Below, piece after piece: positions 17,147-25,190 of a stretch of 64,000 nt of DNA. The position numbers and the translations under genes are program-made. Under the pieces are notes generated by a model that was given only the letters and a program-made list of their open reading frames with translations, did no database searches and had not been told where the DNA came from. Numbering within the stretch: the stretch's first letter is position 1; every line of letters begins with the position of its first letter. The DNA comes from Streptomyces rubiginosohelvolus (lineage in GTDB: Bacteria; Actinomycetota; Actinomycetes; Streptomycetales; Streptomycetaceae), in contig NZ_BMTW01000006.1 of NCBI RefSeq assembly GCF_014649875.1, positions 124,001 through 188,000 of the forward strand, read 5' to 3'.

Positions 17147-17533
17147 ATGGTGCATGTACTGGGCAGCAGGATCCTGCTCCACCCCACCGACCCCGACCGT
17201 TCCCGCGCCTTCTACGGCGAGGCCCTGGGCCTCGCCGTCTACCGTGAATTCGGTACGGGCCCCGAGCGCGGCACGGTCTACTTCCTCGGCGGCGGATTCC
17301 TGGAGGTCTCCGGGCGGGGCGAGGAGCCGCCCTCGTCGGCCGTGCGGATCTGGCTCCAGGTCGACGACGCCGAGGCCGCCCACGAGGAACTGCGGGCCAA
17401 GGGCGTTGCCGTCCTGCGACCCCCGAAACGCGAGCCCTGGGGACTGGTCGAGATGTGGATCGAGGACCCCGACGGTGTGCGGATCGCCGTCGTCGAGGTG
17501 CCCGACGACCACCCTCTTCGCTACCGGCCCTGA
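17147..17533 (+). CDS. VOC family protein
   Basis: 128 residues, one glyoxalase-fold unit. It begins GSRILLHPTDPDRSRAFYGE, the first beta-alpha module, and ends with WIEDPDGVRIAVVEVP, the second module with the usual D-P-D-G turn and a metal-ligand Glu. Probably a small metal-dependent or ligand-binding enzyme. It is a separate gene behind a hairpin, unrelated in position to the first VOC protein at 2651. ATG 17147 directly precedes the conserved core. No substrate can be assigned. Confidence 0.85.
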   Translation: MVHVLGSRILLHPTDPDRSRAFYGEALGLAVYREFGTGPERGTVYFLGGGFLEVSGRGEEPPSSAVRIWLQVDDAEAAHEELRAKGVAVLRPPKREPWGLVEMWIEDPDGVRIAVVEVPDDHPLRYRP

Positions 17534-17600
17534 CCGCCGGTCGCCGCACATCAGTCCACCCCCGCCCGGCACCGCACCGCCGGTTGCACGCGCACCGGGT

Positions 17601-17624
17601 GTTTGCCACGGTGTGGGTGGGTAG
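17601..17624 (+). promoter_or_regulatory. Possible SigB-like promoter for bL37
   Basis: GTTT (17601-17604), 14-base spacer, GGGTAG (17619-17624), 77 bases before the bL37 start. The -10 differs from GGGTAC/T at the last base, so this is tentative. Confidence 0.3.
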
Positions 17625-17700
17625 GCGGCCCGGTGATCACCGGGTAACCTCACCCGCCTGACCGTCCGCACCAAGGCACCGAGCAGATAAGGAGGGTTCG

Positions 17701-17778
17701 ATGTCCTCGAAGCGACGTCGTAAGAAGAAGGCCCGCCGCAAGAACGGCGCGAACCACGGCAAGCGTCCCCAGAGCTGA
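17701..17778 (+). CDS. 50S ribosomal protein bL37
   Basis: A 25-residue, extremely basic peptide: SKRRRKKKARRKNG, then ANHGKRPQS. The ANHGKRP ending is the hallmark of the actinobacterial micro-protein bL37, seen in mycobacterial ribosome structures buried in 23S rRNA. ATG 17701 has a near-perfect AAGGAGGG ribosome site 4 bases upstream, consistent with high expression. It has its own leader and a long perfect terminator. Easily missed because of its length. Confidence 0.9.
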   Translation: MSSKRRRKKKARRKNGANHGKRPQS

Positions 17779-17790
17779 AGGGCCGGGACG

Positions 17791-17834
17791 CGCAGCGGCC
17801 TCGCCGGACCGATCGGTCCGGCGAGGCCGCTGCG
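17791..17834. terminator. Terminator after bL37
   Basis: Perfect 44-base palindrome (22-base arms meeting at 17812/17813), followed by GTTTCC. It can also stop transcription from the leftward kinase operon. Confidence 0.88.
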
Positions 17835-17903
17835 GTTTCCGTGGGCCGGGGGAGGGCCGTGCGGAACTCGGGTCCACCTGCTGATGCCCGGTGGGCGCCC
17901 GAT

Positions 17904-18848
17904 TCACACCCCAAGCGGGGCCGTGGGTTCCGTTCCCGCCCTGGCGCAGACCGAAGCGGCCGTGGCGGCCGCGTATTCCAGCATCGCCCGGGCCTCGGCG
18001 CCGGACAGCTCGGTCCGCCACCCGGTCTCCGCCCCGAGCCAGGCCAGCATCCCCGCCATGAACGCGTCACCCGCGCCGATGGTGTTCACCACCCGCACCG
18101 CAAGGGCGGGGACGGAGACCGCCGGAGCGTCCCGGACGTACGCGGTGGCGCCCCGGGCACCCCGGGTCAGCACCACCAGCCGTCCCTGCCCGGCGAGCCT
18201 CCGGCAGCTCGCCTCCGGCTCCGCGTCCGGCCACAGCCGCACCAGATCCTCGTCGCTCGCCTTCACGACCCGCGCGAGCGCGCACAGCTCCCGCAGCCGC
18301 TCCAGGCTCCGTACGGGGTCCAGGGTGCGGTCCTCGCGCACATTGGGGTCCACCGCGAGCACACCGCTCCGGGCGGCCGCCCGTGCGGTGGCGGCCACGA
18401 CCTCCGCCGCGGGCTCGACGACCGCGGCGAGCCCGCCCACGTACACCGCGCCGAAACGCGGCACCTCCGCCGTGCGGTCGGGCAGCGCGAAGGTCGCCGT
18501 GTCGCCGAGATGGAAGCGGTACGTGTTCCCGTGGTCACCCGGGTCGGCCACCGCGAGCGCGGTGGGCAGCGGCGGGCGGGCGCTCAGCGAGAGATCGACG
18601 CCCGCCCCGGTCAGCCACGCCCCGATGCGGCTGCCGAAGGCGTCGTCGCCGAGCCCGCCCACGAAGGACGGCCGCCCGCCGAGCCGGGCCAGGCCCACCG
18701 CGACGTTCGCCGGCGCACCGCCCGGCTGGGCCACCCGGACCGCGCCGTCCTCCCCGGCCGGCACCAGGTCCACCAGCGCCTCGCCGAGCACGAGCACGGA
18801 GCGGGGGTCCCGGCCGGAGCCGGGACCCGAGGGCGAGGAGCCCGTCAC
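17904..18848 (-). CDS. PfkB family carbohydrate kinase (fructokinase-like)
   Basis: 314 residues of the ribokinase/PfkB fold. The N-terminus has GEALVDLVP and the substrate motif GGAPANVAVGLARLGG, which is typical of fructokinases. The C-terminal signature NTIGAGDAFMAG holds the catalytic Asp and the anion hole. It would phosphorylate the ketose made by the upstream dehydrogenase, using ATP. GTG 18848 overlaps the dehydrogenase stop (GTGA), so the two are translationally coupled. Last gene of a five-gene operon. The exact sugar is inferred; fructose or xylulose both fit. Confidence 0.9.
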   Translation of the reverse strand: MTGSSPSGPGSGRDPRSVLVLGEALVDLVPAGEDGAVRVAQPGGAPANVAVGLARLGGRPSFVGGLGDDAFGSRIGAWLTGAGVDLSLSARPPLPTALAVADPGDHGNTYRFHLGDTATFALPDRTAEVPRFGAVYVGGLAAVVEPAAEVVAATARAAARSGVLAVDPNVREDRTLDPVRSLERLRELCALARVVKASDEDLVRLWPDAEPEASCRRLAGQGRLVVLTRGARGATAYVRDAPAVSVPALAVRVVNTIGAGDAFMAGMLAWLGAETGWRTELSGAEARAMLEYAAATAASVCARAGTEPTAPLGV

Positions 18849-19834
18849 GGCTCCACCACGATCTTGCGGCCGATCCCCGCCTGGAAGCGCTCGATCGCCT
18901 GCGGGTACTGCTCCAGCGGCAGCCGGTCGCTGATGAACACCGACGCGTCCAGCACCCCGCTCGCGAAGAGCGCGGCGGCCCGCTCGTAACTGTGCAGGAC
19001 CGCCATCGACCCGGTGATGGTGATCTCCTGGTTGTAGATCTTGTACGGCTCGATCACCGCGGTCGTGGCGTAGTCGGAGACGCCGAACTGGAGGAACGTC
19101 CCGCCCTTGGCGACCCTCCCCAGCCCGTCCTGGATCGCCCCCGCGTTGCCGGTGGCGTCGATGACGACGTCCCAGCCGCCCGGGCGGTCCAGCTCCTCGG
19201 CGCGGGCCGCGGCTCCGGTGCAGCCGAGCGTCGTCGCGGTCGCCAGCCGCTGTGCGTTGATGTCCAGCACGTCCACCGAAGCCGCTCCGGTGCGCTTGGC
19301 CAGCTCCAGCATCATCAGCCCCATGGTCCCGGACCCGTAGATCAGCACCTGGGCCCCGAGGTTGCCGTTCAGGACGTCGTAGCCGCGCACCGCGCAGGAC
19401 AGCGGCTCGATCAGCGCCGCGTCGCGGACGTCGATGTGCTCCGGGAGGCGTACGCAGTTGGCGACGGGCGCCACCGCGTACTCGGCCGCGCCCCCGGGCA
19501 CGGTGACGCCGATCGCCGCCCAGTTGTCGCAGAGGTTGCCCCGGCCGGAGCGGCAGTAGCGGCACTCGTGACAGTGCAGCGAGGGGTCCACGGCCACCTT
19601 GTCGCCGACGGACAGCTCGGTGACGTCCGCACCGAGGCCCACGACCTCCCCGGCGAACTCATGACCCGGCACGATCGGCAGCGTCGGGGCGAACTCGCCC
19701 TGGAGGATGTGGAGATCGGTCCCGCACAGCCCGCACGACGCCACCTTGACGACCACGTCGCGGGGGCCGGGCGTGGGGTCCGGGACGGTGGTCACGGAGA
19801 CCTTGCCGACGGCTTCGACGATGGCTGCCCTCAT
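18845..19834 (-). CDS. Zinc-dependent alcohol (polyol) dehydrogenase, MDR family
   Basis: 329 residues. Catalytic zinc ligands are seen in SCGLCGTD (Cys), GHEFAG (His-Glu) and later ALIEPLSC (Glu). The structural zinc site has HCHECRYCRSGRGNLC, with the usual cysteine spacing. The NAD fold motif is YGSGTMG. This is the sorbitol/xylitol/threonine-dehydrogenase branch of the medium-chain family. With a sugar importer upstream and a PfkB kinase downstream, a polyol-to-ketose oxidation is likely. It overlaps both neighbours by 4 bases. Confidence 0.92.
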   Translation of the reverse strand: MRAAIVEAVGKVSVTTVPDPTPGPRDVVVKVASCGLCGTDLHILQGEFAPTLPIVPGHEFAGEVVGLGADVTELSVGDKVAVDPSLHCHECRYCRSGRGNLCDNWAAIGVTVPGGAAEYAVAPVANCVRLPEHIDVRDAALIEPLSCAVRGYDVLNGNLGAQVLIYGSGTMGLMMLELAKRTGAASVDVLDINAQRLATATTLGCTGAAARAEELDRPGGWDVVIDATGNAGAIQDGLGRVAKGGTFLQFGVSDYATTAVIEPYKIYNQEITITGSMAVLHSYERAAALFASGVLDASVFISDRLPLEQYPQAIERFQAGIGRKIVVEP

Positions 19835-20703
19835 TTGACTGCTCCCAGCGAGAGGCCCTGGACGAGTTTGTCCTGGGCGGCGTAGCCGGCGACGAGCACC
19901 GGCAGGGACACGACCACGGACGCCGCGCACAACTGGGCGAGGAAGAGCCCCTGGCTGGTGACGAAGGTGGTCAGATGGACCGGGGCGGTACCGGCGACCA
20001 CGCCGGTCAGCACCCGTGCGAACAACAGCTCGTTCCAGCTGAAGATGAAGCAGATCAGGGCGGTGGCGGCGATTCCGGGACCGGCGACCGGGGCGACTAC
20101 CCGGCGCAGCACCGTCGGCAGCCGGGCCCCGTCGACCTGCGCCGCCTCGATGATGGAGACGGGCACGTCCGCGAGGAAGGACTGCATCATCCACACCGCG
20201 ATCGGCAGGTTCATCGAGGTGTAGAGCAGGACCAGCAGCCAGATGTTGTCCAGCAGCCCCGTGTTCTTCGCGAACAGGTAAACCGGCAGCAGCCCGGCGA
20301 CGACGGGGAGCATCTTCGTGGACAGGAAGAAGAACATCACGTCCGTCCACTTGCGCACCCGCCGGATCGACAGTGCGTACGCGGCGGGCAGCGCGAGCAG
20401 CAGCACCAGCACGGTCGAGAAGAACGAGGCCGCCAGCGAGTTGACCAGCGGGGGCCACGGCGTCGGGCCGCCACCGCCGCCGAAGAACGTGCGGTAGCCG
20501 TCCAGGGTCAGCGCGGCGGCGAGCGAGGGCGGGTTGGTCGCCGCGTCGGCCTCCGCGTGGAAGGACGTCAGCACCATCCACAGGGCCGGCAGACAGAAGC
20601 CGATGCCCACGACCCAGGCGACCACACCCAGGGCGGCCGAGCGCCGACGGGCCTTGCGCGTAGTGGCGTCGGCGGTTGCGGATGTCACGGTCGAGGCGCT
20701 CAT
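19831..20703 (-). CDS. Carbohydrate ABC transporter permease (MalG type)
   Basis: 290 residues with six predicted helices. A basic N-terminus precedes ALGVVAWVVGIGFCLPALW. The EAA coupling motif appears as EAAQVDGARLPTVLRRVV, which docks the ATPase. The C-terminal GLSLGAVKG-like ending (VQGLSLGAVK) is typical of MalG-type permeases. It pairs with the permease upstream. Its ATG overlaps that gene's stop (ATGA), and its stop overlaps the dehydrogenase start. Inner-membrane component of sugar or polyol uptake. Confidence 0.92.
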   Translation of the reverse strand: MSASTVTSATADATTRKARRRSAALGVVAWVVGIGFCLPALWMVLTSFHAEADAATNPPSLAAALTLDGYRTFFGGGGGPTPWPPLVNSLAASFFSTVLVLLLALPAAYALSIRRVRKWTDVMFFFLSTKMLPVVAGLLPVYLFAKNTGLLDNIWLLVLLYTSMNLPIAVWMMQSFLADVPVSIIEAAQVDGARLPTVLRRVVAPVAGPGIAATALICFIFSWNELLFARVLTGVVAGTAPVHLTTFVTSQGLFLAQLCAASVVVSLPVLVAGYAAQDKLVQGLSLGAVK

Positions 20704-21665
20704 GCGCGGCTCGCCTCCTCACGGAAGAGGGAGGAGACCACCCGGAGCGCGAAGGTGGCGATGATGATCGTGCCGATCACCACGACCACGCCCGCCGCCG
20801 ACGCCAGCCCGTACTCGTGGGCCCGGTAGAAGGTCTCGTAGACGGTGTACGGGAGGTTGGCGGTGCCCAGACCGCCGGAGGTGATCGTGAACACCGCGTC
20901 GAAGTTCTGCACGATGTACACCGACCCGAGCAGGATGCCGAGTTCGAGATAGCGGCGCAGATGCGGCAGGGTCAGATGGCGGAAGATCTGCCATGGCCCG
21001 GCCCCGTCCAGCCGCGCGGCCTCCATGATCTCCGCCGGCCTGCTCTGCAGCCCGGCCAGCAGGATCAGCATCATGAACGGCGTCCACTGCCACACGAGCG
21101 ACGCCTCGATGGCGATCAGCGGCATCTCGGACGTCCACTCCGGCTGTGCGATCGACTCGATGCCGAACAGCTCGCCGAACCAGGTGAGTGCCCCGTTGAA
21201 CAGCCCGTACTCGGGGTTGTAGAGCGCGTGCTTCCACAGCAGCGCGGCGGAGACCGGCACCAGCAGGAACGGGGTGATCAGCAGCGTGCGCACGAACCCC
21301 CGGCCGAAGAACGTGCGGTCCAGGAGCAGGGCGAAGACCAGCCCCAGCACGACGCTGACGATCACGACCGTCGCGGTCAGGACGACGGTTGTCACGACCG
21401 ATTCGCGCAACGCCTCGTCGGTGAAGACCGACGCGTAGTTGGAAAGGCCGGTGAAGTGGCGCTTCTCCGGCTTGAGGGAGTTCCAGTCGAAGAGCGAGAT
21501 CACCAGCGTTGCCACGAAGGGCAGTTGGGTGACGGCGATCAGGAAGATCAGCGCGGGCAGCAGAGGCGCGCGGGTCGCCCAGGCGCGCCGCCGGTCACCG
21601 CCGCCCGGCTTCTTCGCCGGAGCCTGCGGGGAGGCTGTGGTCTCTCTCGTCGCGGTGACGGTCAT
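20700..21665 (-). CDS. Carbohydrate ABC transporter permease (MalF type)
   Basis: 321 residues. After a basic, disordered N-terminus come six helices beginning RAPLLPALIFLIAVTQLPFV. The EAA loop is EAARLDGAGPWQIFRHLTLP. The segment GGLGTANLPYTVYETFYR precedes the last helix, as in polyol and sugar importers. It forms the heterodimeric channel with the next permease. Start at 21665 overlaps the binding-protein stop (ATGA). No ATPase gene accompanies the operon. Confidence 0.92.
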   Translation of the reverse strand: MTVTATRETTASPQAPAKKPGGGDRRRAWATRAPLLPALIFLIAVTQLPFVATLVISLFDWNSLKPEKRHFTGLSNYASVFTDEALRESVVTTVVLTATVVIVSVVLGLVFALLLDRTFFGRGFVRTLLITPFLLVPVSAALLWKHALYNPEYGLFNGALTWFGELFGIESIAQPEWTSEMPLIAIEASLVWQWTPFMMLILLAGLQSRPAEIMEAARLDGAGPWQIFRHLTLPHLRRYLELGILLGSVYIVQNFDAVFTITSGGLGTANLPYTVYETFYRAHEYGLASAAGVVVVIGTIIIATFALRVVSSLFREEASRA

Positions 21666-23029
21666 CGGTACTCCTCCGCGACCTTCTCGGCCAGCTTCTG
21701 GGAGGCGGCGAGCGCGGCGTCCACCGACTGGCGGCCCGCGATGGCGGCGCTGATCTCCTGCGCCACCCGGGTGCCCAGATCGGTGAACTCCGGTACGCCG
21801 ACGAACTGGATGCCCGCCGTCGGGCGGGGCTGGGTGCCCGGGTTCTTCGGGTCGGCCTCGGAGATCGCCCGCTCGGTGACATCGGCGAACGCCCCTGCCT
21901 CCGCCCGGTAGTCGGGGTTGGCGTAGGTGGAAGCCCGTTTGCCCGCCGGGACGTTGGACCAGCCGCTGGTGGCGCCGACGAGCTCCTCGTACTCCTTGCT
22001 GGAGGCCCAGGAGACGAACTTCCAGGCGTCGTCGGACTTCTTGGACGCCTTCTGCAGACCCCAGGCCCAGGTGTAGAGCCAGCCGGAGCTCTTGGTCTCC
22101 TCGACGGGGGCGGGGACGTACCCGATCTTCCCCTTCACCGGGGAGCCCTTCGCCTCCAGGGATCCGGCGCCCGCCGTGGCGTCGTACCACATGGCGGTCT
22201 TGCCCTGCGTCATGTTGTTCAGGCACTCCGCGTACCCGGACTGCGGGGCGCCCAGCTCTCCGTGCTCGCGCACGAGATCGACGTAGAACTTCGTCGCCTT
22301 CTTGAACTCCGGTGCGGTCAGGCGCGGTTCCCAGTCCTCGGTGAACCAGGTACCGCCCATCGTGTTGACGACGGTGGTCAGCGGGGCGATGACCTCGCCC
22401 CAGCCGGGCAGCCCGCGCAGGCAGATGCCCTTCATCCCGCGCTCCGCGCCGTCCGTCCGCTCGGCGAGCTTTGCCACCTCCTCCCAGGTCGGCTTCTCGG
22501 GCATGGTGAGGCCCTGCTTCTCGAAGACGTCCTTGCGGTACATCAGGAAGGACGACTCGCCGTAGAAGGGCTGGGCGTAGAGCTTGCCGTCCTCGGCGGT
22601 CAGCGACTCCCGCAGCGGCGCCAGGATGTCCTCCTGGTCGAAGGCGGTGTCGGCCTTCGCGTAGTCGTCGAGGGGATGCAGCCAGCCGTTCTTCGCGAAG
22701 AACGGCAGCTCGAAGTTGCTGATGGTGGCGACGTCGTACTGACCGGCCTGGTTGGAGAAGTCCTGGCTGATCTTGTCGCGTACGTCGTTCTCGGGCAGCA
22801 CCGTGAAGTGGACCTTGATGCCGGTCTCCTTCGTGAAGTGCTTCGCGGTGAGTTTCTGCAGCTCGACCATCTGCGGGTTGTTCACCATCAGTACGTTCAG
22901 CGCGTCGCCGCCCCCGAAGGAGGTCCCGCCCGCTCCGGCGCAGCCGGTGGCGAGCAGGGCCAGTGCGGCGGTCACGGCACACGTCCGCCCCCGCCTACGT
23001 GGTCGGCGGCGGCGTCCTGGATGAGGCAT
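21662..23029 (-). CDS. Sugar/polyol-binding lipoprotein, family 1 extracellular solute-binding protein
   Basis: 455 residues. A twin-arginine-rich N-terminus (PHPGRRRRPRRRGR) leads into a hydrophobic stretch ending in the lipobox LLATGC, so it is exported and lipid-anchored, possibly by the Tat route. The mature part has the two-lobe binding fold: VNNPQMVELQKL, then GQYDVATISNFELPFFAKNG, and AWGLQKASKKSDDAWKFVSW in the C lobe. This resembles mannitol/sorbitol-binding SmoE-like proteins. ATG 23029 has an AGGAG site. First gene of the operon. Confidence 0.9.
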   Translation of the reverse strand: MPHPGRRRRPRRRGRTCAVTAALALLATGCAGAGGTSFGGGDALNVLMVNNPQMVELQKLTAKHFTKETGIKVHFTVLPENDVRDKISQDFSNQAGQYDVATISNFELPFFAKNGWLHPLDDYAKADTAFDQEDILAPLRESLTAEDGKLYAQPFYGESSFLMYRKDVFEKQGLTMPEKPTWEEVAKLAERTDGAERGMKGICLRGLPGWGEVIAPLTTVVNTMGGTWFTEDWEPRLTAPEFKKATKFYVDLVREHGELGAPQSGYAECLNNMTQGKTAMWYDATAGAGSLEAKGSPVKGKIGYVPAPVEETKSSGWLYTWAWGLQKASKKSDDAWKFVSWASSKEYEELVGATSGWSNVPAGKRASTYANPDYRAEAGAFADVTERAISEADPKNPGTQPRPTAGIQFVGVPEFTDLGTRVAQEISAAIAGRQSVDAALAASQKLAEKVAEEYR

Positions 23030-23163
23030 GGGGGCTCCTGATCAGTCGTAGCGGCTCGGTGATCGGGTGGACGAGGGCATGGCGAACCACGCCCCGGCGG
23101 GTGGGGGAGTGGAGCGGTGGTACGGGCGCCCTGCGAGCGGGCGGTGGGGACGGGTCGGACGGG

Positions 23164-23925
23164 TCAGACGCGGATGACCTGGGGGCCGAGCAGGGAGTAG
23201 CGCTGGGCCTCGGCCGAGGGGAGTCCGGCGTCGGTGACGATCGCCTCGAAGTCACCGACTCCGGCGAAGCGGCAGAAGCTCACCGCGCCGAACTTGCTGT
23301 GGATCCCGGCGAAGATCCTGCGCCGGGAGCTGCGCAGCGCCTGCGCCTTGACCTCGGCGACGGCGGGGTCCGGGGTGGTGAGACCGTACTCGCGGGAGAT
23401 GCCGTTGGCCCCGACGTACGCCAGGTCGATCACGAACTCCGAGAGCATCCGGGAGGCCCAGTGGTCGACGGTCGCCATCGTCGAACCGCGGACCCGGCCG
23501 CCCAGCAGCAGCACCGAGGTCTTCTCGACGGCGGCGAGGGAGGTGGCGACGGCCAGGGACGCGGTGACCACGGTCAGCGGCCGGTCCTGGGGGAGCGCCT
23601 CGGCGACGAGCTGCGGGGTGAAGCCCTCGTCGACGAAGACCGTCTCGGCGTCACCGAGCAGATCGGCCGCCGCGGCCGCGATACGCGACTTCTGCGGAAC
23701 GTTACGGGTGGTGCGGACGGCGAGCGTGGTCTCGAAGCCGGCCGACTCCACCGGATAGGCGCCGCCGTGGGTCCGGCGGACGAGCCCGTGCTCCTCCAGT
23801 ACGTGCAGATCGCGGCGGACGGTCTCCTTGGCCACCTTGAACAGGTCCGCGAGGGCGTTCACCCCGACCGACCCCTCCCGCCGGGCCGTGTCCAGAATTC
23901 CCCGACGGCGTTCCTCGGTGTCCAC
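23164..23925 (-). CDS. DeoR/GlpR family transcriptional regulator
   Basis: 253 residues. The DeoR helix-turn-helix is at about residues 6-60 (NALADLFKVAKETVRRDL, then EEHGLVRRTHGG). The C-terminal DeoRC sensor domain binds phosphorylated sugars (FVDEGFTPQLVAEAL, GANGISREYGLTTP). GTG 23925 gives the standard family length and has an AGGGA site; an upstream in-frame ATG at 24036 would add 37 unrelated residues. It is transcribed in the same direction, upstream of the importer operon, and probably represses it until a sugar phosphate appears. Confidence 0.9.
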   Translation of the reverse strand: MDTEERRRGILDTARREGSVGVNALADLFKVAKETVRRDLHVLEEHGLVRRTHGGAYPVESAGFETTLAVRTTRNVPQKSRIAAAAADLLGDAETVFVDEGFTPQLVAEALPQDRPLTVVTASLAVATSLAAVEKTSVLLLGGRVRGSTMATVDHWASRMLSEFVIDLAYVGANGISREYGLTTPDPAVAEVKAQALRSSRRRIFAGIHSKFGAVSFCRFAGVGDFEAIVTDAGLPSAEAQRYSLLGPQVIRV

Positions 23926-24090
23926 GGCGCACTTCCCTGGTCGCTGCTGCGCCCGCTTCGGGCGGAGCCCGTCAGTCCGTTCGGGCTCATGTGTCGTTTG
24001 TACAAGCAGTCCAGGGGCCACCACCAGCAGCTTCACCGAATCCCCTCGGCCCGTTCGTGCCCGCTTTCCGGGGATGATCGTGCTGGTCAG

Positions 24091-24122
24091 GCCCGGACAG
24101 CCGCCGTGTCGGCTGTCCGGGC
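24091..24122 (-). terminator. Hairpin after the LLM oxidoreductase gene
   Basis: Perfect 12-base arms (24091-24102 and 24111-24122) with an 8-base loop, about 70 bases past the stop of the leftward gene and upstream of the DeoR gene. Confidence 0.65.
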
Positions 24123-24189
24123 CGCCCGATTTCGCGCGTTCACCGCCCGAATGTTGCCCGAATCGTGGAGCGGGGGTGTGCGCGGGCTG

Positions 24190-25089
24190 TCAGAGTTCGG
24201 AGCCGAACGCCTCGGCCAGCTCGCGCCATTCGGCGCGCGGCAGGCCGCCGCCGCCCTCGTCGGCGGTGAGGACCTGCAACGCGACGTGGTCCGCGCCCGC
24301 GTCGAGGTACTCCCGCGTCCGGCGCGTCACCACCTCCGCATCGCCCAGCGCGAAGAGGGCGTCGAGGAGACGGACGCTGCCGCCACCCTCGAAGTCGCCT
24401 TCCGTGAACCCGAGGCGCAGGAGATTTGCTGTGTAGTTGGGCAGTTGGAGATACATCCCCAGCATGGTCCGCGCGGTGGTACGGGCCCGGTCGAGGTCCG
24501 TGTCCAGGACGGCGGTCAGCTCCGGGGCGAGCAGGGAGTCGGGCCCGAGCGCCGCCCGGGCCTCCGCGGTGTGCTCGGTGGTGACGAGGTAGGGGTGCGC
24601 CCCGAGCGAGCGGTCGGCCGCGAGCTTCAGCATCTTCGGCCCGAGAGCTGCCAGGACCCGATGGCCGGAGCCCACGGACGGCTCTGCGGCGTCGAGCGCG
24701 TCGAGGTAGTCCACCATCGCGCTGTACGGCTTCGCGTACTGGGGCACCATCGGGCCGTGGCTGACGCCCAGCCCGAGGACGAAGCGGCGGCGCGCGTCCG
24801 GATCGATCGCCGAGACCGCGGCCGCCACCTCCTCCGCCGTGTGGTTCCAGATGCTCAGGATGCCGGTGGCCACGGTGATCGAGCGGGTGGCGGCCACGAC
24901 GGCGGCGGCGTCGCCGGGCGTCGGACTGCCCCCGATCCAGACGGTGCCGTACCCCAGTTCATCGAGTTCGGCGAGCGCCTCCGCGATCGCCCTCCCGCCC
25001 GCGTCGTCCACGCGTGACGCGTGGAGGGCGCTGCTCCAGATCCCCACGCGTCCGAAGGTGCTGCCCGTTCCGGTCGTCTCAGAAGTCAT
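24190..25089 (-). CDS. LLM class F420-dependent oxidoreductase
   Basis: 299 residues of the luciferase-like monooxygenase (TIM-barrel) superfamily. It begins GRVGIWSSALH, has ELDELGYGTVWIGGSP in the first barrel turns and VLGLGVSHGPM in the middle, as in the F420-type subfamily that lacks a flavin reductase partner. It would use coenzyme F420, which Streptomyces makes, to oxidise or reduce an unknown small molecule. Stands alone, with no obvious ribosome site, so it may be leaderless. Confidence 0.87.
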   Translation of the reverse strand: MTSETTGTGSTFGRVGIWSSALHASRVDDAGGRAIAEALAELDELGYGTVWIGGSPTPGDAAAVVAATRSITVATGILSIWNHTAEEVAAAVSAIDPDARRRFVLGLGVSHGPMVPQYAKPYSAMVDYLDALDAAEPSVGSGHRVLAALGPKMLKLAADRSLGAHPYLVTTEHTAEARAALGPDSLLAPELTAVLDTDLDRARTTARTMLGMYLQLPNYTANLLRLGFTEGDFEGGGSVRLLDALFALGDAEVVTRRTREYLDAGADHVALQVLTADEGGGGLPRAEWRELAEAFGSEL

Positions 25090-25190
25090 GGTGTGATCAA
25101 CAACGGCCCGGCGCGACTATTCCTGGCCGGAGAGCCTTTCACCCGACCGGATGTGCGGGCCCGATCCCGCCGGGGCCGTGAGGCGCAGCC

